NCBI GenBank assembly: GCA_036365145.1
Contig: JAEOAD010000004.1
Span: forward strand, 49,506,001-49,570,000
Direction of reading: 5' to 3'
DNA: 64,000 bases
DNA from: Orientallactaga sibirica
Taxonomy: Eukaryota > Chordata > Mammalia > Rodentia > Dipodidae
Positions 55,821 to 64,000 of this stretch are shown piece after piece (position 1 is the stretch's first letter; the number at the start of each line of letters is the position of its first letter). A model generated the notes under the pieces. The model was not told the origin of the DNA. It searched no databases and worked only from the letters and a program-made list of their open reading frames with translations. A program made the translations under genes and the position numbers.

Positions 55821-58147
55821 CCTCACTCACAGAACACAAGTCTAGATGTTGATTTTTTTTTTTTCATTTTAGGTGGTGTTTTATTTATATGACCTGGCTT
55901 CATGCAGAGAGCGAACACCACAAATACCTCCACACACAATGATTGCTTCAGTCTCATTTTTGTCAAACCCAAAGATAACTGTGAAGTCAATGGGCAAACA
56001 TTACAGAAATTATATGGGACAATGAAGTAAAAGTCTGCTTCAAAAGATTACAAAGGAGAAAATTAATTACAAATAAATTGCAGAGAAACTATAATATGGA
56101 ATAAATCATGTCATGCAATTAATTATAACACTAATCTAAAGCCCTTTGACATGGAAAAGAGATGATTATTAGTGAAGTTCTTCTGAATGTAAAATACAAA
56201 ACAATACGCGGGTTGCTTTTATTTAGGGTTTAATATCAGATTTTCTCTTCTGATACTTATACTGTTTATATTCTTATTTTACTACCTAAATATTGATGTT
56301 ATATGAGCACAGATATATTTTTCCCTGAATTAAAGAGTGATGTTTGGTTAAGGCAAATTATTTAAAAGGACACCCTGTAAAGGAATAATAAAGCTGTTAT
56401 AACAGGATTGTACACTGAGGTCAGACTGAGTGTGGCCGGGTTAGCATTGCCTCAAAGGTTAGCCATCCATTTTTATTTCTATGGCATTTTGTGGCCTTTG
56501 GTGTTACATACTGGTCTACAACTTGAAAAGAATTTAAAAAGTACATGACTTGGATTTTAAATTATTTGAAAGAGAAAGCATAGAAGGGTTCATACTTTTC
56601 TCTTTTACTTGCACTTTAATCTGTGCAACTCCAATTTTTTTCTGAAGTTCAAGGCACTTCCATGACAAGTTATGTGTAGAGAATAAAATAAAATCTATAT
56701 TTCTCATGATGCATGTCCAAGATTTATTCTCCAGTTAGACCTAGCCCTCTGTTTGTTACGAAATGAAATTTGGCCCATGGGAAAAGTAAATAGTTTAAGG
56801 TGATAGAAAATCACTAGCTGGTTGATCAGTTGGGATTGACCAAGTTTTTGATAGCTAGTCAGTTATTTTTTTAAATAAAATAGGTAATTATAGTTTATTT
56901 CCTAATAATAAACATTATATGCTTTACATGAACATTATTCAGATGGCTTAAAGCAAATAGCACATTAAAGCAAAGAAGACATTGCAAAAAGAACAATCAA
57001 ACCAAGATAAAGAGAAAATACCCCAAATCAATTTCACCTGGCAAAACAAAGAGCCAACCTTATCTATTTAAAGTCATTTGAAAGTAGATTGTAAGGGAGT
57101 AGTATGATGTGGTGTGAGCCAAAATTTAGGTCCTGATCACGAGTAGTTTGAACTTGGGTAAGGCACTTAAGCTCATTTCTCTAGCAAATAAAATGATCAT
57201 GATCATGTGATAAGGAATTAAAAATATGAGTGTTTAGTTACATTTTCTTTTCCAATGATGTATGTACTATTGTTTTAATTTTCTTGGAAAAAAAAAACTG
57301 TTAAGAAACATATCAAAGAAAGTTGAAGGTCCAAGTGTTGCTCTTGAGGAAGTTCCACATAAATGTGAGTGGGGCAGCAACAGTGTTAGAGCCGAAGATT
57401 AGAACTTTATGATCATCTTTCTGCAAAAACTTGGAAGAAATAATTTGGTGGCGATGGCATACCGATCCCCAGCTCATCTCCCTTTATTCTATCCATCTTA
57501 GCATTACTGATGTCAGCTTCCCTGTCCCTAGAAAACAGTCTGATCACTGTAGTTTCTATGATTTTTGTTTGATGAGGTTCTTTGCTTACTTAACCTACTT
57601 TGACCTGTCTAAATCTATACAGTCTTAAAAAATGAGCTTACATGAGATATTTTTTAAAAAGACATCCCAGTATCCTTGATAAATGACCCTTTAAAATGAT
57701 TGGTGTTCTGGTGCTACTTAATAGTAACCCTAAAGAAAGCACTGTTAGGCATCAGACTTGCTTGTCTTCATTCCTCATCTACCCTAAATGCTACATGCTA
57801 ACACAGTGAATCTCTCATACCAAATGAACACTTCCTGCTACACAATGTTCACAGATGGCATTCCGTGACTTGTAAGCAATGTATTAATTATAACTTTGTG
57901 TTGTCTAAGCAAGCCAGTGTATTTTTTGAGTGGAAGAAATGGTAATTATATTTAAAACCATATATGGGGAGGATCAAATGATATTACAGTCTTGACTATT
58001 GTACCTGAAATCTATGATTACAGTTTAAAATCTGTAATCATTTTGCTGTAATGAGTGATGCATTATTAATTTACTTCTGTCTATCTTTCTATCATCTATC
58101 TAGTATCTACTTATATTTTATCTATCTATCCATATATTTATTGATTG
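54672..58147. other. Long stretch without recent SINEs
   Basis: Only a MIR-like remnant at 57095-57215 (GAACTTGGGTAAGGCACTTA AGC), a (CA)n at 55787-55819 and a loose (TCTA) tract at 58078-58130 were recognised. No exon or gene seen in 3.5 kb. Confidence 0.45.
55787..55819 (+). repeat. (CA)n microsatellite
   Basis: About 16 uninterrupted CA units. Confidence 0.95.
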
Positions 58148-58502
58148 TGTGTGGGTGTGGTATGATATCATATGTGTAATGTATGTGTGAATGTGCCAAT
58201 GAGCGCATCCATGCAGAAACCGAAGGAGAATGTCAGAGTCCCCTTTTCACTCTTCTGTCTCTTTCCTTGAGACAGTCTCTCACCCAACCCAGAGCTGTTG
58301 ATATAGACATTTTTTTTCAGTCAGCAAGTTCCAGAGATTCTCTAGTCTCCCCTCCTGCTTGTCACATGACTGAGGTTACAGATGTGTATGACCAGCTGTT
58401 TATGTGGGTGCAGGGAATCAAAATCAGATGGTCTCAAGCCTTCTCAAACCCTTTTGCTTGAGCAGAAAATTCTTATAATCATTGAGCCATCTCCCCAACT
58501 CC
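58148..58502 (-). mobile_element. B4 SINE
   Basis: TG-rich start, TTTCCTTGAGACAGTCTCTC ACCC, GACTGAGGTTACAGATGTGT ATGACCAGC, and a head read as ATCATTGAGCCATCTCCCC. Confidence 0.75.
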
Positions 58503-59084
58503 AATGCTATTTTTTATTATGTAAACATTGATGGTCTTAGATTCTACCAATGGATAGATGACTTTAGCATATAACTGGGGTATCTTTGTTTATCATAGCA
58601 CTTTTCTATTTTGTACTGTGAAACAACAAACATAGTAATGTAAACATTTTGTTCAGTTCAGTGAATCAAAGATACTCTCAGCTGTAAAGATGCAGCTCCT
58701 TTTCAGGGAAGTGAAAATATACAAATATGTGCATCTTGCAATTTGATAAATTTTGAAATATTAAAATAATAAATGGCTTATATTTAAGATGTATTAAACT
58801 TCCAGTCTCAGAAGACTCAAATAAAAATAGCAAACACTAATAATGATAAACTATAGATAGGAAAATTTCTTTGTAGGCTTCATTAATGTCTCAGAATCAC
58901 TAAATTTTGTGTTTTTAGTATTTTCTCAGGGCATTGGCTTTTGTCCTCATAGTTGAATATTAGTGCATCCAAAATGGCTTCCTTATCTTCTTCCACACTG
59001 GTTTATATTATTCCACACTCACAGAGATGGGATTTTTTTTTCATATATTTAACAGTGGACATCTTTAAAAAATACCCCAAAGAT
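58503..59084. other. Unassigned AT-rich DNA
   Basis: No gene or repeat recognised. Confidence 0.4.
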
Positions 59085-59246
59085 GGGCATTGTGGTGCAT
59101 GCCTTTAATCCCAGCACTTGGGAGGCAGAGGTAGGAGGAACACTGTGAGTTCAAGGCCAGCCTGAAACTACAGAGTGAATTCCAAGTCATCCCAGTCTAA
59201 AGCGAGACCCTACCTCAAAACAAACAAAAAAAAAAAAAAAAACAAA
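59085..59246 (+). mobile_element. B1 SINE
   Basis: GATGGGCATTGTGGTGCATG CCTTTAATCCCAGCAC, GAAACTACAGAGTGAATTCC, GCGAGACCCTACCTC and an ACAAACAAAAAA-type tail. Confidence 0.93.
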
Positions 59247-59811
59247 CCCAAAAACACAAAATAAATAAAACATCGTGGTTCTCTGACCAAAGACAGTTCA
59301 CATGACTTTTTCAGGTCTTTGGTAAAGTGGTTGGAGTTACAAACTCTGGGCCTGGGGATCAGCCATGTTTCACAAGGACACAGATATCCAGAGAAAGCAC
59401 ATGCACACTGGTGAAGGGCTACTGACCAGAAAGGAGGATCCATTTGGGTGGGTGACCAATGTCTCTGCTGTATGCTTGATATATATATATATTTCTAAAA
59501 CAATTTTTTAGCTTGTATAATACATTTGCCACTATCATTTAATCTTTTAACTGAGCCTTCTTAGATTTTCTTTGAAGTTTTAAAAAGGTTCTTCGTGATT
59601 AGTGGCCAAAACATTCATCAATGACTATTTTATTTTGAGAAATTACTCAGTTCAAGGAATGGAACACTAATTACATTGATTAAAAATTAGAAAAGGTAGG
59701 TACTTCATAAATGTCACAATTGTATCAAGCATTAACTATTTCATTTAGTTTACTAAACCTTCCACTCTGGAAAAGAAACCACAAGCTTGATGATGGGAAT
59801 AAGAATAATAT
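59247..59811. other. Unassigned DNA
   Basis: Short (TA)n near 59480. No gene or repeat recognised. Confidence 0.4.
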
Positions 59812-60075
59812 CTTTTTTTTTTTTAATTTTTTTTGGAGAGAGACACAGAGAGAGACAGAGAGAAAGGGAGAGGAAGACAGATAGAGATGGGCGTGCCAGC
59901 AGTCTCTCAGCTGCTGCAAACAAAATCCAGATTTGTGCACCCCTTTGTGGTCAAATATGGCATTGTGCCCTTGCGTCATTTTGCATCTGGCTAAATGTGA
60001 GACCTGGAGATTGGAACCTGCGTTCTTAGGCTTAGGAGGCAGGTGCCTTAACTGCTAAGCCATCTCTCCAGCCCA
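59812..60075 (-). mobile_element. Dip SINE, long-middle variant
   Basis: T-rich tail, (GA) tract 59836-59875, GCGTGCCAGCAGTCTCTCAG CTGCTGCAAAC. On the minus strand the middle reads GCAAAATGACGCAAGGGCAC AATGCC then CAAAGGGGTGCACAAATC. The head is CTAAGCCATCTCTCCAGCCC. It shares the extended middle with the copy at 6983-7265. Confidence 0.88.
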
Positions 60076-61319
60076 AGAATATCTTTTGATGATATAATGA
60101 TGCAAAGGCACAAATATTGGTTTCATAGGCTAGCTAGTAGCAGCATTCTAAATTAAGGAAGAAGGTATTTCTTAAGAAAGAAATTATTTTATAACCACTG
60201 AAAATAATGTCAAAAAAAATGAGTTAAGACTGCATTAACAATATCGACCTTAGTCTAAACAACATGATCAGTATAAAAATCATTCTTTGAGGATTTAAAA
60301 GAAAATAATATTTATATAAATTAAACAATAAAAATATAACTACATCTGCTTCTTTCATAACATAATACTTACAGACTTCTGAGGGAAAATGGGCTCTGGG
60401 CATGAGAAACAATAGAGCAAATGACAACTGACCCAACAGACCAAAAGAAACCTTGCCTTGCCTGGTTCTCTACACTATATCTGGTGGTATTATACTCTCA
60501 AATATATATATATATATAATATATTTTCCACAATGATCCCAATATAGGTCACTTTTATTTTCCGTATTAGCTACTGAGTTATTTCTTACATTAGCTTCCA
60601 GATTTCACTGTTATCCATCTCCATACTTTACACAGACATTTTAAACATATGCAGGTAGTTCTAAATATCATTATTAGTTTATGAAAATCACTACGAATTA
60701 TAAAGAATTAGGATGCATTTATGTATTGCTCATAGAAGAAATACAAAGTTATATTCCTGTGAGCCTTTGGTACCAATGTTTTTATCAACCAATCAAAATA
60801 TAAGCTTGTTTTATATGTGTTTTGATTTAGGGATACATTATTTAATATACAATTAGTTCACTAGCACTGAAGTGTTCACTAGCAGCACTACAATACATGT
60901 GAGGGAGAGACTGTGTGTGTCTGTGTGTGCGTGTAAGCTTCACTCACACAAGTGTATGTTGATGTAAAGTTTTTCTATAAGGGACATTGCCACCTTCTTA
61001 AACCTATCAATACTAGATGGACCTTGAGCACTGTATTGGAGGGCATTTTAAACAGTAAATTTAGCAAACAATCAAATTGAGAATGTGGCATTAATTGGGC
61101 AAAGAAACACTGTGACATGAGACCTGAGGAAGCAGTGTTATCTTATTCTACCATCTGGATATACATGGAGCAAGTGCATCAATTTTTTCATTGCTCAGTG
61201 ACCATGAAAGTGCCACAACTATTGATTTGGTTATTAGAAGTAAATTTTAACAAGTAGGTGAAGTTGTGAATATGGAATATACAAGTATGGAGAACTAATT
61301 GTACTGTGAATCAAATGAT
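60076..61319. other. Unassigned AT-rich DNA
   Basis: (TA)n at 60502-60517 and a short TGTGTGTCTGTG tract at 60913-60932. No gene or repeat recognised. Confidence 0.4.
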
Positions 61320-61604
61320 CCCCCTGTTTAAAGTCATCAATTATTTATTGCCGTCATAAAAATGTTCAATCCCAAATTCTTCACATAGCCTCCAAGGATC
61401 TGCAGTTTCGATCTCTCTCTTGTAACCATGTAGGTCAGACACATAGCCTGTTTATCTGAATGATCTGTTCTAATGACGTCCCCCGCTGTCCAAGCCTGCA
61501 GGCACTTGGTAGGTTTTATTATTTCACCTCTGTGATGGAATGTTGTTCTCTTCTTCCTCTTTTGAGAAGCAACTCAAATGTCTTTTCTTGATTCTTATAG
61601 CTTC
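61320..61604 (+). mobile_element. L2-like fragment, left part
   Basis: CACATAGCCTCCAAGGATCT and the following C/T-rich sequence resemble the L2 ORF2/3' region (conserved CTCC/CTTCC spacing). It appears to continue after the MaLR-like LTR at 61962. Confidence 0.45.
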
Positions 61605-61962
61605 AGGCTGAAATGTCCCTCACAGGTTCATGTGTTTGAACATTTATTCTGTGGCCAGTGCTCTGTTTTGGGAGGTTGTGGAGCATTCAAGAAGTGGGGT
61701 CTGGCTGGAAGAAGTGGGTAACTGAGGGTTATAGCTGGGCCTCACTTCTGGTTCTTGTCCTCTCTCTGTTTCCTGATCCACAGAGATAAAAGCAAGCGAT
61801 CTTAATGCTAATGCTGCCTCAACTACAAACTGCTATGGGCTCTACCTTCCCTGTCATGATGGATTATATCCTCTCAAAATGTGACCCGAAATAAATCCTT
61901 GCTCCCTTAATGTGCCTTTTTAAAGGTGTTTTATTACAATGATGAGAAAAGTAATTAAATAA
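61605..61962 (+). mobile_element. MaLR-like solo LTR
   Basis: TGAAATGTCCCTCACAGGTT CATGTGTTTGAAC start, GTGCTCTGTTTTGGGAGG, CCCTGTCATGATGGATTATA, TGTGACCCGAAATAAATCCT TGCTCCC and GAGAAAAGTAATTAAATA end. Same family as 23085-23440. The L2-like sequence on both sides suggests insertion into an L2. Confidence 0.72.
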
Positions 61963-62490
61963 CCTCATTCTTTATCTCCTTTCCTCCTTTTCGGATATAG
62001 TAAGATGTCTGTTTTCTGTCAAAACTCTACTCTTTTCCCCCTCCCTCTTTCATTCCCTCTTGTCAGGATACAGTAAAAAGGCCGGTGTCTGTCCAAACTG
62101 GGACAAGGGTCTTGATTTGGAACTTCCCAGTCTCTAAAACACTCAGAAACAAATGTCTGTTGTCTAAGGCAAAGAAGAAAGACGACCAAAGATAAACCCA
62201 GCCTCCTTCAAAAAACTCCTTTCAGAGAATATTTCCTAACTACCCAATTTAAGTAGTCCCCTGCTGTTAACATCTCTCAGAACATCCATTTTCTATTTTT
62301 TATAATGTAATGATTGATAGGTACATATTTGTCTGATACAGAGAACTCTCACTGGATTTCAAGTTTCATGATAATAGGGACCATGCCTTCTTGATTATCA
62401 GTGTGTATCTATTCTTGACCTTGTGTCTGGCAATTACAGTCCCATAATTGATATTGATTGCCTGGTGGAATGAATGAATGAGTAGTGATT
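61963..62490 (+). mobile_element. L2 fragment, right part
   Basis: CTTTCAGAGAATATTTCC, TTTCAAGTTTCATGATAATA GGGACCATG, GTGTCTGGCAATTAC and the 3' signature GGAATGAATGAATGAG. This is the typical L2 3' end with decay. Confidence 0.6.
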
Positions 62491-64000
62491 TAAAGGATTA
62501 GTTAACTTTTAGTTCACAAAAAAATGACTCACAACAGACAGGTGTTACCTGAAAAAACTCACTGAAGTATGACTTAAACCTCTCTTTAATCCTATATAAA
62601 GCCCAGAAATATAAGCTGGTGACAGTTATTTGCAAAATATGCAGTGTGACCCAAACACTGTGGGCGCTAAAGGCTGTCACTTCCAACACATGCTTTGGAC
62701 TGCTCTTTTCTCCCAACTAGTAAGATTGCCACTGCAGCTACCTGGGAATAAGATATTCAAAGAAAATGTGGTAGAGTAAAATTACTTGGGAGTAAATAAT
62801 AATTTTAAAGGGAGACACATATTTGCCCGTTTTTTCATGTATCTATAAAGTTTTCTGTGCAAACTCAACCAAAGAAGAAATACATACTAAGCATGACCCA
62901 TTTCTAGATGCTAAGTTAGACACTTAGAGTAAAACATAATGCAATCATATCACATTGTAATAGCGCAGGAAACAATGTAATTCCTGTGCCACACATAAGC
63001 ATACCAGAGGATATGAGAGACGCCCATTTTCACAATCATAGAAACTGTAAAAATTAGAAATCATTCCTTAAATAATTTTGTTTTCTTTATCTGAGTATTT
63101 TTTTTTCTTTTCAATGATAATTTGGGGTAGAGTGAGAATTAGAGGCAATGTGCATGCACGTTTAAGTCCTTACAAATATCTTTAGATATATAAGTGCTTT
63201 TTTTTTTCCAAGCAGCTATTTTAACTAGTGTGTTGAATGAATGAGACCTGGTCCCTGCCTTCACGCACTTAGTGTCTAGTGCCCTCTAGTGTGAGGGTGA
63301 TTATACATGATTACACATAATTACATATAATTATCTAATCGCAAATTTTGATATGTGCTAGAATGTAAGGTACGAGTGCTAAGAGGGTATTTGGTGGGGA
63401 AGGGACAGAGAAAAACAAGGCCATTTCTGCATGAAGTTTATACCTATGAAATGGTAAGAACCCAGGCATAGTTTAAGACACAGGAAAGGCTCTGTTCTTA
63501 ATAACTACATTCAAAATAGAGTAGAATAAAAACACAACCTCTCACAAATACTCAAAAGAGTTGTTGCTAGGCAGCTACATGTTGATTGTGATAGAACAGT
63601 CTCTTGTTCTAAAACTATGTGAATGTATAGAGCACAGACAGGGAGAAAGGAATCAGCCTGCCCACCTTTCAAGAGAACTTTCATTCATTTTAGTCCTATT
63701 TCTATGGAAATATCTTTGTGAAGTATTACCAATTATTGTACATGTTGAATGCTTTAAAGCAGCCAGGCTTGGAGCCACCGTTATCCTATGTGGACATGCT
63801 GTTGATGCTACATGTACCAAAGTATTTTCCCACTTGTGCAGGGAGTACAGAATTTTAAGGCCCATATAATTTACCTTTTTAAAATGATAAAAAGCCAGGA
63901 AATGGTAAATTAAAAAAATTCTCAAATCAGCACAAAAATTCTGACAAAACAGTAAATGAGGACAAATCCATTACACCAGGGTTTTTAATTATCGAAATTC
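62491..64000. other. Unassigned DNA to the window end
   Basis: 63230-63310 (TGTTGAATGAATGAGACCTG GTCCCTGCC) may be a further L2 remnant. ATTACACATAATTACATATAAT at 63308-63330 is a short AT-rich direct repeat. No gene seen. The 102-codon frame at 63561-63869 has no recognisable domain. Confidence 0.4.

Overview
The window looks like non-coding DNA from a rodent nuclear genome, most likely a jerboa or close relative (Dipodoidea). It is AT-rich and holds many SINEs. The most frequent SINE has a tRNA-like head (GGGCTGGAGAGATGGCT), a fixed middle (GTAAGCCAGATGCACAAGG and GTTTGCAGTGGCTGGAGGCC) and a TC-rich then A-rich tail. I recognise this from memory as the Dip SINE of the B2 superfamily. About 20 copies are present, with about 14 B1, 8 B4-like and 2 ID copies, plus older MIR, L2, L1 and MaLR-type fragments. 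The species assignment is inference from repeat family. I found no functional protein-coding gene, exon set, rRNA or tRNA gene. The open frames are short and mostly fall in repeats or simple sequence.

Layout. 1-13 kb: scattered SINEs, with a dense pile at 4.3-5.8 kb. 13.3-15.7 kb: an old minus-strand L1 broken by two Dip copies. 18.0-18.5 kb: a processed pseudogene of ribosomal protein L30 on the minus strand. 20-30 kb: mostly unassigned DNA with a MaLR-like LTR at 23.1 kb, a tetranucleotide microsatellite at 25.6 kb and a possible unidentified retrocopy at 24.7 kb. 30.3-31.6 kb: an old plus-strand L1 split by a B4. 31.6-36.3 kb: no recent SINE. 36.5-40 kb: an L1 whose 5' part is inverted relative to its 3' part, next to an 88-bp inverted repeat. 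40-45 kb: Dip copies in unassigned DNA. 46.26-50.98 kb: a long 5'-truncated plus-strand L1 with the C-terminal part of ORF2 and a full 3'UTR. It is interrupted by a small endogenous retrovirus remnant (46303-47067) and by a B1. 51-58 kb: few SINEs, one old L1 3' end and one Dip. 58-64 kb: B4, B1, Dip, then an L2 fragment split by a second MaLR-like LTR.

The best-resolved structure is the nested insertion at 46-51 kb. The retroviral remnant has a complete LTR, a tRNA-Lys-type primer binding site on the minus strand, a short leader and a second R-U5 segment with no U3. It is flanked by a perfect 6-bp target duplication, and removing it restores the L1 ORF2 reading frame. No gene set works together here, and I saw no evidence for a new functional system. 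The points worth a second look are repeat architecture, subfamily variation and local rearrangement.
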